The position numbers were made by a program, and so were the translations under genes. A model generated the notes under the pieces. That model worked only from the letters and a program-made list of their open reading frames with translations. It did not search any database and was not told the origin of the DNA. Below are positions 34,914-46,300 of a stretch of DNA of 64,000 nucleotides, piece by piece; position 1 is the first letter of the stretch, and every line of letters starts with the position of its first letter. The stretch is from the NCBI GenBank assembly GCA_030267565.1, contig BRXU01000002.1, positions 5,331,501 through 5,395,500 on the forward strand, given 5' to 3'. This DNA is from Pleodorina starrii (lineage: Eukaryota; Chlorophyta; Chlorophyceae; Chlamydomonadales; Volvocaceae).

Positions 34914-35880
34914 CGTCTCGAGCCTCCAATCGTCGTGTCGGAGAGACCGGCGAAGCACTTAGGGCGGCGCAGCCCTTCCAAGTGAAGTACCGCCTAAGAA
35001 AAAGTATACAAACAAACAACCTAGCTGCCTTTGCAACGCACTAACGGTGGCTGACTAGGGCTGCGGCACTGCGTTTTGCTCCACGCTGTACGGCGCTGTA
35101 CTCACGCTGTACGGCAGCACATTGCAGCCATTTGCATGACTGTTCAGACATGCATAATGTCAAGTTATGCCCCGGCGACTGGGGCGCGGCGCCGCGTCGA
35201 GAACAGTTGGGCGTTGTGGACGGCCCAACTTGCATCACAATTCGTGCAAAAGCTGTTATCCGGCTTGCTCGGGAATGTGTGTTGTTCATTTATAAAAAGT
35301 AATTTGGCATTTGTGACACGTTACATGGCACATGAGACTCTCCAGCCGTGGACCTGTTCGCGACCACCGCGTGCTTGAACTTAGGCCACACCGACCAGAC
35401 TTAATGGTTAATTCTGATTCCAAACGATGTAGTAGCTTAGCAGCCTGGAAGAACTACTTAATTTCTGGCCTGCTCATTGGTCTAGTCATTCTGTGGGCTT
35501 CCAATAGACGCTTCAAGATTGTAGCGGGGGTAAGCGGCCGTACCTCTACGTATGCAAAATGCATGATGTTCCGGCGGCAGAAAATCAAAGGCGTCACGAA
35601 GCCCCAATTAGTTATTCTCATAGTCAACCAAAACGGAGTGCAGCTGATGTGACCAGCAGCCGCGACGCGTATAGCCCCCTTGTAGTGCGCTGGTTCATGC
35701 TGGAAGCCGTCGCCAAGCCGATAACACAGTCCGGCCGCGGTCCATGTCCGAACGGTTCCTTGTTCACGTCCGCACCGCTCGCGGCTGCGGCAGGATGCTA
35801 GAGGCCAGGCGGTAGCTGCGGGAAGCGGGACCCTCAACCTCGGCTCGGGGACAGCCTCCGGGGGCCATGATGAGGAGCTC
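34914..35880. promoter_or_regulatory. Shared promoter region between purL and the ADP-ribosylglycohydrolase gene
   Basis: The two coding regions diverge from this 967-bp spacer, which is more AT-rich than its surroundings (35.1-35.65 kb). It must hold both promoters unless an upstream non-coding exon exists. CTGTACGG-type repeats occur at 35086-35116. I cannot define specific factor sites. Confidence 0.55.
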
Positions 35881-36737
35881 ATGCGCCGGAGGGCCATCGG
35901 CGCCGTGCTTGGCGCCCTGGTGGCGGACGCGGCAACGATGGGACTGCACGTAAGACGGGGCACGTCTGGCACCGAACGGAAGCCCGTGGTTGCCTTTGCC
36001 TTTCCCACGCCTGGTGGCTGGCGTCGGCTTCCGTCCGCCGCTTGCTTGCTGGCCCACCGGCGTGCCGTGCAGAAGAGCGCTTGGCCCCACCCGCGGCGCG
36101 CTGCCGCAGAGACCGTAGGTTCTAGCAAGCTCATACGCTCCGCCGAACTACCGGCCGCAGCAGCGACAACAACCGGACCAGCAGGACGAGGAGGACGCGT
36201 GACAGCAGCACAGCACCCGCGTCCTCCTCGGGCCTCCTGTCCCTCCTGTCCCTGTCCTGACCCTCCAAACAGTCTCCCCAAATACCGCCAAATACCGCCG
36301 TCGGTGTCGGTGTCGGTTTCAGGCCCTTTCCCCCCCCCCTATACGTGGATAACCCCCCCCCCCCCGATGCGCAAATAATCCTCCGGTGTGGGCGCTCGGC
36401 GCCTGTCTGTGAACAACCCGTGCCTTCCTCCCGTACCTGCCGTACTTCCGTACATGCCGTATACGTGCAGTGGATATACGACATGGATCGGATTAGCGGC
36501 CTGGTCTCGGAGCACGGCCGGTCGGAAGAGCCGGCGTTCTTCCAGCCGCCCTCCTGCCCGTACTATGAGTACGAGAGCGGGTCGCTGTCGCCGTACGGCG
36601 ACGAGCTGCTGCCCGTACTGCAGTACATGACGATCGGGCCGGGCAGCCACCGCGACGGCACCATGGACGGGCCGGGCTTTGCAAAGGTACTGCACGGACT
36701 GATCTGCAGGTGGTGGGGGTGGGGTGTGCATGTGTGT

Positions 36738-36806
<69 letters not shown>

Positions 36807-39264
36807 GGGGGGAGGGGTTGGCTAATGGACTGGGACTTTGGCGCTGGCGCCCGCTGCCGTGGGTGGCGAGGGCCGCTGGGCCCGGTTGTGTAGGGTCGTG
36901 GAGAGGAGATACCGCAGCGATGGGAGGGAGGCGGCGGTAGCGAACGAATCCCCCGGATGTGGGGGGCTAGGCTCGAGGCGCACGCTGGGGGGGGTGGCGG
37001 GTGGGGAATACGATGTACCACAGGGCGTACCAATCGGCGGTCGCTCTGGCGGTGGGCCGGCTTTGCAAACTGACCTGACCTGGCCTAGCCTGCTGCAGAA
37101 CCGCTTTCCCCGCCTCTGCCCATTCACCCGTCCACCCACCCACCCACGCACCCACACACCCATATCGCTATACCCCTCCTCCCCCTCCCCGCCCCCAGTT
37201 CCTTGCCGAGTACTACTCCAACTACACGGGCCGCCTCAACAAGAGCAGCCGAGCGATGATGGAGGCGCTGCTGCAGGTACCCGAGGGGGGGGAGGGGAGG
37301 TGGGCGGGGAGGGGAGGGGGTAGGGGAGGAGGGGAGAGGCGAGGGCAGACGGAGGGGTGGCTGGGACCGTTGGGCTTGGCAGGAGGTGAGCGGCGGGGCG
37401 GGGCGGGCCGGGGCGGGGCGGGCCGGGGCGGGGCGGGCCGGGGCGGGGCTCACCGGTGCACCACGTAGCCGGGTGCGTCGATGTGGCCCCCGATGTGCCC
37501 CCCGGGGTGAGGGGTGAGGGTACGGCCGGCCCCGCAGCAACAACACGAGGACCCGCCCGCCGGGCACACGCCTCCACTGCCCCCTCCCCGCCCCCAACAC
37601 CCCCGTGCCGCCCCGCCCCGGACCGGGCCCTCCCCTCGCCCCCGCTCCGGAACCTCGCCCGCCCGGCCGCCACCCGCTGTGGTTTCGTGTTTCTCTTCCC
37701 CCCCCCCCCCGCACGCCGTCCTCGTCTCCGCTGCGGTATCATTTTCTACCCCCCCGCCGTGTGCAGGGCGGCCACGGCTGGCCGGAGTGCGGCGACCCAC
37801 GGGACACTCAGGCCAACAATTTTGTCAAGGTACGGCCACATGGCCAGCGGCGCGTGAGCGGCTGCCGCTCTACAGGGCTACCGTTCTACAGAGATGCTGC
37901 TGCTGCTGCCGCTCGCCTGCTGCTGCTGCTGCTGCTGCCGCGACTGTCCGCGGGTCGCCCTTCCGCCTCCCCACTGGCGGTCCTCCCTTGCGCCCATCCG
38001 TTCCGTCCATCCGTCCATCCCAACCCACTCGTCCCCCATCCGCCTCATCGTCCTCATCGGGCCTCCTCTCCTCCCCCTCGACGGCGCGGCGCTTGCATAC
38101 TACAAAACATACCACATGACATAACACACACAAGCGCGAATAACAGAGACACACGCGCACAGACGCGCACAGAGGCTGTGCACACGCGCACAGACGCGCA
38201 CGTGACGCGCCCATACACACATATGACACACACACATAACACACACAACCCCCACACGTGCAGGTGATTCCGCTGGTGGCTCGCTACGCGGGTAGGCCCG
38301 GTCTGGTGAAGGCGGTCGACGCGGCGGTGCGCGCGCAGCAGAACAACGACGAGGCGGTCATGTACGGACTGGTGGCGGCACTGGTTCTGGAGCGTGTCGT
38401 ACTGGTAGGCCGCCGAGTCCCCTTTGCCCTGGCGAACCGGGGTGATGGGTTGGGGGGGTAATTAAAAGGGGGGGGGGTCGTTGCCGGGCTTCGGGCTGCT
38501 GCCTACCTGCCGCCCCCCCTACATGCGCGACGCCCGTCCCTGCCTCGACACGACGAAGCCCAAGCCCCGCCAGAGTAAACACACTGCACAGCGCCCTCCC
38601 CCTCCAACTCCCCCTCCTGCTCCGCCTCCTGCCCCCGCTCCCGCTCACCCTCCCCTGGTCCGCTCCCCCGGGTCGCCCGCTCTCCCCCCGCCCACCTCCC
38701 GCCGTGATCACTGCTATTACCTATTTCAGCCCTCCCTCTCTACCTCCCATAGCTCCTCGCACACACCGCCCTCTCTCCCTCCCCCGCCTCGCCCCGGGCC
38801 GTTCTTATTACCCCCGCCTCTCCCCTCCCCCGCCTACCTCCCTGGCTCCCTCCCCCTTCCCTCCTTCTCCGCTGCGGTATTTCCTTTTTACCCCTTCCCG
38901 TCCCCCCCACCCACCCACCCCGCCCCCAGGGCTCCCGCATCTCCGAGGCGGTCCGCTGGGCAGCCGAGGGCGCCCCGGGCAGCGGCGTGTCTCTCTCCCG
39001 CACCGCCCTGGAGGCGCTGCAGGCGGTGGTGCGCCACGCAGCAGCCGGCACACCGCTGAGGGAGCTGCTGTACGCGCCCGGCTCCGGAACCAAGGCGGGC
39101 AGCTGGGGCCCCTCGTGCGCCAACCCGGGGGCGCTACAGGGGGCGCTGCTGGCGGCGATGCAGGTGCGGGGGCGGGGGGGGAGGGGAGGGGGATGCAGCG
39201 TATGCGTATGCGTATGTGTTTTTGCTGTGTGTTGTTGTTGTGTGTTGTTGTTGTTGTTGTTGTG

Positions 39265-39306
<42 letters not shown>

Positions 39307-39320
39307 GTGTTGTTGTTGTG

Positions 39321-39359
<39 letters not shown>

Positions 39360-40778
39360 GTGTTGTTGTTGTTGTTGTTGTGTGTTGTTGTTGTTGTTGT
39401 TGTTGTTGTTGTGTGTTGTTGCTCGTCTTTGGGGCTCTGGCGCTGGCCTGGGGCTCGGATGTCTGTCTTTGCGTGCGTGTCCGCGCGCGTTCTTCCGTGT
39501 ATGTATGTGTATTTGTGTGTACCGCAGGTACGAAGCGGGAGCCACCGCGTCGTTCTCCCCTTCCCTCCTGGTTGCACTTCGTTGCTGCACTTCTGCGTCC
39601 CTTCAAAGCCACCCGTTGATTCGGCTCTCAACTGGCGCTCCTCCACCCCCTCGTCCCTCCACCCCGTCCCTCCCCCCGCGCCCGCCCTTACCCCCGACTC
39701 CCCCTGGCAGGCCTCCCACGGGGTCAGCGGCGCCGACGGCAGCGGTAATAGCGGGGGCACCAGCAGCACCAGTAGCAGCAGCAGTAGAAGCAACAGCAGC
39801 AGCAGCGAGGGCGGTGATGACACGGTGTATTCGCGGGGTGTGCGTGTCAACATGTTGTTGGGGGGAGACAACTGCAGCCGGGGGGTGCTGCTGGGGGCGC
39901 TGCTGGCGGCGGAGGTGAGGGGTGGTGGTGGGTGATGGGGTGGGGTGGTGGGGTGGGGGGAAGGGGGGCAAGGGCTAGGAACTCTGGGGCCACCTCCTGC
40001 TCCGTCCTGCCTGCCTGTCTGGCTGTCTGGCTGTCCCCGCTTGGACGTGGTGCCGGTGTGAGGCCCGTGCCTCCGCCTGCCTGCCTGTCTGCACGAAGAG
40101 CACAATCTCCCGGGCAGATGCGGATAGCACATGCGGGCGGCGACCTGCAGCAGCGCATGTACCTCTCGCCTCCTTCTCCGCCAGCCCTCGACAACCGGAA
40201 TGATGAGAGCGAGGACGGACGGGCGATTAGTTCCCGTGTGCCAGCTGACAAACTCGCTGGCCTGCCCCCCCCCCCGCCCGCCCGCCCGCCCGCCTGGCCC
40301 ACGAACAGCCCACACCCACGCGCGCGCCACCGCTCCATAATTCGCTCCGCCGCGTCCATTCAACATGCATCCGCACTCCATCCGCAAACCACCCTCTCAC
40401 CCACCCACCCACCCACCCACCCACCCACCCAACCGCCCTCAATACCTGCGACCGCCGCTCCTGCCCCGCCCTCCCCCCGCCCTCCTTGTCTCCCCTCCCT
40501 CTCTCCTCCTCCCTCCCCCCCCCCGCCCCCCTCCCTCCCCCGGATGTCTCCGCCTGCCCTCCCCCCGGCAGCACGGCCCCGCCTCCATCCCCTTCTCCTG
40601 GCGCTCCCAGACCCGGGTCTACCACAGCAGTGAGGTGCTGGCGGAGCACCTGATGGAGTTTCGGAGCCCGGGAGCGGGAGCGGGAACAGCGGGGCAGGGG
40701 GGAGCGCGGCGGCACACGAGCAGCCACACCCCCAGCAGCAGCCACCACCGCAGCCACCGCGCTGCATCCGCACGGTAG
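35881..40778 (+). CDS. ADP-ribosylglycohydrolase family protein (J1-crystallin/selenoprotein-J-like, Cys form)
   Basis: Eight exons join in phase to 403 residues: 35881-35949, 36471-36686, 37199-37276, 37767-37829, 38264-38404, 38930-39163, 39711-39914 and 40572-40778 (TAG). The family removes ADP-ribose or related groups; the substrate here is unknown. Landmarks are RAIGAVLGALVADAATMGLH joined to WIYD, SLSPYGDELLPVLQY, GWPECGDPRDTQANNFVK, VIPLVARYAGRP with QQNNDEAV, SCANPGALQGALLAAM, and the C-terminal MLLGGDNCSRG with the acidic metal-site region. These match the branch that includes J1-crystallin and fish selenoprotein J; the Cys in SCANPG sits about where some relatives have selenocysteine, and the codon here is TGC. 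Exon 7 has a Ser-rich insert (about 20 residues) and the C-terminus a low-complexity His/Ser tail. The frame stays open upstream of 35881, so the start could lie further 5'. Confidence 0.88.
36340..36356 (+). repeat. Family C repeat (C3) in ADP-ribosylglycohydrolase intron 1
   Basis: TATACGTGGATAACCCC; sense copy about 115 nt before the acceptor at 36470. Confidence 0.7.
36740..36802. repeat. (TG)n microsatellite
   Basis: About 31 dinucleotide units in intron 2 of the ADP-ribosylglycohydrolase gene. Confidence 0.95.
36890..36958 (-). repeat. Family A tail (A8), antisense to its host intron
   Basis: GGAGATACCGCAGCGATGGG and GGCGGCGGTAGCGAACGAAT; one of few antisense intronic copies. Confidence 0.75.
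37715..37752 (+). repeat. Family A tail (A9) at an acceptor
   Basis: GCCGTCCTCGTCTCCGCTGC then GGTATCATTTTCTACCCC. The sense copy ends 14 nt before the acceptor AG of exon 4. Confidence 0.85.
38791..38815 (+). repeat. Family B tail (B2)
   Basis: GCCCCGGGCCGTTCTTATTA then CCCCC; sense copy in intron 5, about 65 nt upstream of A10. Confidence 0.75.
38862..38895 (+). repeat. Family A tail (A10)
   Basis: CTCCGCTGCGGTATTTCCTT then TTTACCCC; sense copy about 35 nt before the exon 6 acceptor. Confidence 0.8.
39226..39421. repeat. (TTG)n/TGTG compound microsatellite
   Basis: TTG runs interrupted by TGTG units, about 196 bp, in intron 6 of the ADP-ribosylglycohydrolase gene. Confidence 0.95.
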
Positions 40779-41090
40779 GAGGAGGAGGAGGAGGAGGAGG
40801 TGTGGATAATTGCGGGCGTTGAGAGAAGGGGTGGAGGGGGGTGGGCCGCCACGGATGGGTTGTCTTTCGCAACATCGCACAGTGTAGGGAGGGCGCGAGT
40901 GAGCGAGCGAGCGAGCGAGCGAGCGGCAACGGGCCCCGCAGGAGCCCAACGCGCCAGGCCTGCGCCGTCTGTGCCAGCGCCAGTGCTCCCTCCCTCCATC
41001 GATGGGGAATCGGCCAGTCACGTGACCGGGTGGCTGCGTCCGCCTGGGACGCAGCCAGTTTTCTGAAAAGGAGGGCATGCAGGTGCGGGT

Positions 41091-41095
41091 TGTAA
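41091..41095 (+). terminator. Possible TGTAA poly(A) signal of the ADP-ribosylglycohydrolase gene
   Basis: TGTAA 313 nt after the TAG stop. Motif evidence only. Confidence 0.45.
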
Positions 41096-41512
41096 GAGCG
41101 AAATGCGTTGTACCGATGTTGGACGGTTGAGACGGCGTGGGCGGGGCAAAGGGCGGCCGACTGTGTTTTGGAAGGAGCCACCTGCGGAGGGACGAGCACT
41201 GTGGCTGGTGGCGGTTGATAGGGTGGCTGGCGCCCCCACAGCACACACCCGCGCGCGCCACCTGCACGTAGAGGGCAGCCTTGGTCCCTGCCTTGGCGCC
41301 ACGGACACGGGACACCCCGCGCACATGGTTAGGAAGGGTTAGTGTGCGGGTGCCTCGCCTGAGCCTCAGCCGCTGCCGCTGCCTCGCGCAAAACCTGCTG
41401 CGAGGCTACTGCCAGCACTTCAGCGGGCGGCCGCTTCGTGGCGGCGGGGGGGGGGCCGGGGCCCACATGACCCGTGTGGACTGCGTGGCGGGGTGCTGCG
41501 GTGTCTGTGGTG

Positions 41513-41596
41513 AGGGAATAAAAAGGTGAAGATGCAGCAACGAAGGAATGGAGATCGGCGTCAGCGAACGGACCCGGAACCTGCCCAGCAATACGG
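41513..41596 (-). repeat. Family A tail (A11), intergenic
   Basis: GGGAATAAAAAGGTGAAGAT, TCAGCGAACGGACCCGGAAC and CCCAGCAATACGGTA; one of the longer truncated copies. Confidence 0.75.
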
Positions 41597-42936
41597 TACA
41601 CACCGACTTGAGCCCGCCGCCCCCTCCCGGGTCGCGTGCCTTATCGGCTGCGCAGTGGGAGGTAGGCCCAAAAAGGGGCGGAGGAGGTCGGAGGAGGTGT
41701 TGGGGGTGGATGTGCACTGGTGTGTGGATGCGCTTGAGGAGTGTATTGGCCGTGGGTTGATGTACATACGGTAGAGGTAGAGCCAGCGGGCCACGGTTGT
41801 ATTGTATTGTTGGTTATCGGCTGCATTCGTGGACAGCAGCAGCAGCAGCAGGGCGGGGTGGCTCCAGCAGCGCTCGCTGGCCGCCCGCCGCCCGCCGGCC
41901 CTTCCCCCCCCCACACACACCAACCCAGGGGCACCACCCCAAGTTTTGTAACCGAGCAGAGCAGCCAAGCCGCCGAGCCGATACATACGGTTGCAGTGCT
42001 GGCTTGCACTTCGGTACTGCAGCTGACATCGTCCCGTGCTTACAACATCGAATGCCCTATGTATAAATGCCGCTCGGCGGCGCCCTCGCCGGGAGTGGCC
42101 GATTGGCTGACTCCGCTGCGGCTGATAAGTGATTATGCTATTGCACCAGGCAGTGCGGTGCAGTGCGGTGCTGGCGCTGGCGCTGGCGCTGGCATGCGGC
42201 GTTCCTGGACAGATAGACCTCTCCTGACGTCCTGAGGCGGCCTCCCTCACCCGAGTACGGTATGTTAAGTGTTACCGGTACCGTATGTGATGTACAGGTA
42301 TCGGTATGTGCCCTTCCGCGCCTTCCGCCAATGTCCACTGGCTAGACAGCGCGAGGATCCATGCGCGCGATGGGCGCACATACCGGTACACCAGCAGCCC
42401 CGCGCCGGGGAGGAAGGACGCAGCCCAGCCCACCGACGCACAGACTAGGCACACGCACCAACCAACCAATCAACCAACCGACCAACCAACCACCAACAGC
42501 AGATGCGCAACTGGTTTCAATCGCAAATCGGAGGCGGCCGCAGGCGGGGTGCTGTGTAACTTGTTTTCAGCACCGCTTTGGTGCGCCAACGCAAAAAGGT
42601 GGTGGGAGCAAACTGTGGTCACCCCCCACTCACCACACACACACAGAGGCGCCTACGTGCCAGACAAAAGGGATTTCCCTCCCATACAAAACAAAGAAGC
42701 ACTCGCCGCGCACAGTTGGGTGCGGAGCAAGCTTTATCCATGTACCGGTGTGTGTACCGTATGTGCTTTTGGCAACATGAACTCATATGCAAGACAAAAG
42801 TCGTGAGGGTTGCGCCGCGCTCCTATCCGTACTCATGCCGCACTGTTGAAACACTGATTCGGCGACCCCCCCTGCCTTATCCTATATCCGCGCCCCCCCC
42901 AGACAGCGCCCCACGCTGCGACCCAGCGACGCAGCT

Positions 42937-42941
42937 TTACA
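42937..42941 (-). terminator. Possible TGTAA poly(A) signal of the erythromycin-esterase-like gene
   Basis: TTACA on the plus strand, about 380 nt past the stop codon. Motif evidence only. Confidence 0.4.
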
Positions 42942-43267
42942 ACTTCCGACCCACCTCCCGATTCGACCCGAGAACGACCCAAATCAACACACACACACAC
43001 ACAACACGCTCTCTTGTGCAGGCAGCAACAATAACACGCACCTGGGCACATTTGGTGCGGTCATATTAAAAAATCAAAACCCAGAGGGGGGCGGGACGGC
43101 GACGTGCGGGACTTGACGGGAACGCCGTGCCGCGTCCGTCCACTCGGCCCCCCCCCCCTCGCGCTTCCCAAACCCCTGCCTCGGCCCTCACCTTCCCCAC
43201 CCACCCCGCTGCCCCGTTGCAACCCCACCCCACCCCACCGCTGCACCGCACTGCACTGCACCGCACT

Positions 43268-43320
43268 GGGGGGGGGGTAAAAAATGATACCGCAGAGGAG
43301 ACGGAGGGGGAGGCGGAGGT
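43268..43320 (-). repeat. Family A tail (A12) in the 3' UTR
   Basis: GGGGTAAAAAATGATACCGC then AGAGGAGACGGAGGGGG, ending within a few bases of the erythromycin-esterase-like stop codon. Confidence 0.75.
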
Positions 43321-43323
43321 CCC

Positions 43324-46300
43324 TCACACCCCGCTGGGCCACAGCTCCGGCATGTCTCCGTGCGTCAGCTCCAGATCCGGTTCCGGAGCCCACTCGTCAC
43401 CCGGCTCGATGGGCACCACCGCCCGGGTGACGTCCGCGTGAATCAAGAAGTCGAACTGACGGGGCAGCACTGACCCCACAGGGAGGAAGGGGGAGGGGAG
43501 GGAGGGTTTTAGGGTTTAGGGTTTCAGGGGTTTAGGGTTTTAAGGGTTAGGGCGCCGGTTGGGCCCTCGGCGCTCGAAGGTCGCAAGACCCCGACTTAAA
43601 CCCCGTGTTATGGTTGCACAACGCGCAGCCACCCACCCACCCACCCGGGCCACCCACCCACCCACCCGGGCCACCCACCCACCCACCCGGGCCACCCACC
43701 CACCCGGGCCACCCACCCACCCACCCGCGTCAAAGTAATGGGACATGAGCTCCGTGTCGGGTCGGTAGATGACACCGATGGCCCGCTCAAGAAGCGGACC
43801 CTGGCCGGAGGCAGCGGCAGCGGAGTGGGGGTGGGGGATGGGGGTGGGGGTGGGTGACAGGGTGAGGCAGACGTGAGGGGGGGGGGGCAAATGCGGCCCC
43901 GGCAGGGCACGGTAGGGTCCGGCCCGGCAAGCGGCAAGCGGCAAGCGGCAAGCGGCGGTGGCATTTCGACTAGCGGAAAGCGAGGTGAGGATTGACACAA
44001 TGTGGGTCGAGGAACGGCTCGTCCCGGACTGCCCGCCTAGGGTCAACAAGCGGTGTGCTGCCGCCAACATCAACATCGGGGACATACCCACATACAGTCA
44101 TATCCACATACATAAATATACGGAAGGAAGGAAGGGAGGAAGGAAGGCCAGGAACCCCACCCCGCTGGACTGGTGCAGCCTGGCAAGGGGCTGTGCGCCC
44201 AGCTGCCCATCATCCGGTGTGTGCCCGTCGTACAAGACCGCTACGAGTCGTACATCACATGATCCGAGCTTCCCTCTCTTTTCGGACGTACCGGTACCGG
44301 TACTGGAACCAACACAGCCAACAGACAACCCAGTGGCAACGCAGCGCCGCGCCACCCGACCGCCCGCTGGCCCCCCGCCCGCCCGCCCGCCATTCCTCAC
44401 CCCGCTGGGTCCGTTCGCCAGGGCCGCCCCCCCCCGTTCGCTAACGCCGTCTCCTTCTCCGCTGTGAAATTCTCTATATAACCCCCCACCACACACACCC
44501 CTTACCTGCAGCCTCTCCGCCAGCTCCTCGTTGCGTAGGTCCACCGCGAACAGCGGAGGCAGGCCGCCTGCAGAGCCGCCGCCCGGGTCGCCGCCGCCGC
44601 CGCCGTCTCCTCCTCCCCCTCCTCCGGCCCTGCCGGCGTGTGGCGCCCCCGCCCCCGCCCCCGCCCCCACTGCGCTGTGCATCAGGTGCTCGTAGGAGCC
44701 GGGCATGGAGGGCCGCACCTTCTTGTGCTGCGCGGGCTCACCCCACTCGTCCGCGGCGGTAACGCGGCCTGTGCGGGTCGGTGCGGTGCGGCGGCGGTGC
44801 GGGGCGGGGCGACGGAGGTGTGGTGCGGCGGAGTCGAGTGTACGGATGTGCCGCGTGTGTTCGAATGTGCCGCGTGTGGTGTGTGTGTGTAGCAAAGTCG
44901 GGTGTCGGACAGAGGGGGGGGGGAAGGGGAAGAGGGAACGTCAAAATAATGATTTATTCCGGGCTGATGTCGGGGTTGCTCTTTGGGAGCTGCGGAGATC
45001 TGCCTAGTTCGCCCTCCCTGGACCCTTGGCAGTCCCGACGTGTTTGACTACTCGAGTGTTTGACCACTCGGAAGAGAGCGCCTGTGGCCAGCGCCGTCCG
45101 CACCCAACCATCCATCTCCGCACATCGGCATTCCAACCCGCGCGCACCACCACCACCACCACCACCACCATCTACCCGTAATAAGATTAATATTAATGCT
45201 CCACTGCCTCCCTGACAGCTGCACACCTCGTATCCGCATCGCAAACGGGGGACACATGACGACAGATGCACACAGCAGCCCGAACTGCTGTCAGGAAGCG
45301 CTCCGCCCTGATGTCGTCACCTCGGTATGGTTGCAATTTTCAAATAGCCAAACGTGAAAACGTTACGCACCATGTACGTACGTCCACGCAGGAACAACTT
45401 CCAGTTCGCACACGCACAAATCCCGATCGCAAGTAAGCCCTGCTGGGTCCCAAGCTCCATTCAGACGGCAACGTGCAAACATTCTTGCAGACACCGACAC
45501 TGCCCTCATCTGCTCCCATTCTTGTATCGTTACGGCCGAGACGACGACGAACGGGCAGAGCCGCCCGATATGCCTTAGTCAGCCACCTTTTGAAGCTTCC
45601 AATACCATACCTTCAACCTGCGCATATATAATATATGTATATATAGATTATTTGCCTAAGCAATAACATGTATGCTTCAATGCTTCCCAGTTCCCCCTTG
45701 CGCCTCGCAGCTCAGCTGCATCTCGACAGGTCTCGACACGTGGACTAATCGACAGCCATTATTAGGCCCATTACCAACAAACACGGCAGCAACCACCCAC
45801 TGAACCCTAAGTCTCAAACAATATTCATATTGTTTGAGACTTGTTACGCTTAGCCCTTACCAGACGCCACTTCATCGGTCTCCCGCCGCACTACAGCAGG
45901 CTACAGCAGCGCGCGCAACTGCTCATACAGGCTCATACCTCGCTCCAACGGCCAGACTCGCCAACAACCGCCATTCTCTGCCACAAAACAAGCATCTAAT
46001 ATCAATTAAGTGATTCCATGCTCTGCGCCGCAAGCTCTCGCGACCCGCGGAGTACCAAGACGCACCAAGAGAGTCATGCGCGGCCCAGGACCTTGTCCGT
46101 CTCGCCAAGTATCCGCATCCAAGACTTTCCGCTTTCAGGCAAGCCCCGCTTTGACAATGCCCGGTCAACGCAATTGCCCGATCGACCTTGTCGACGACAC
46201 CTCTTGCCCCTACGCCCCTCCGCCCCTCCGCTCCGCCGCTGCACCCTTCGCATACCTCATCCGCGACCCGCGGCCCACGGAGCACCCTCCCGCGCTGCCC

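Larger units (their letters stand above)
40779..43323. other. Convergent intergenic region
   Basis: Lies between the stops of the ADP-ribosylglycohydrolase (+) and erythromycin-esterase-like (-) genes. TGTAA at 41091-41095 and, on the minus strand, TGTAA at 42941-42937 are plausible poly(A) signals for the two. It contains family A copies A11 and A12, AGCG (40901-40924) and CAAC-type (42461-42491) tetramer repeats. Open frames show no recognisable domain. Confidence 0.55.

Noticed and set aside
35332..35652. 106-residue ORF with a hydrophobic stretch upstream of the ADP-ribosylglycohydrolase
   Set aside because: Codon use (TTA, GTA, AAT) is unlike the genes here, no domain is visible and it does not splice in phase to the known exons.
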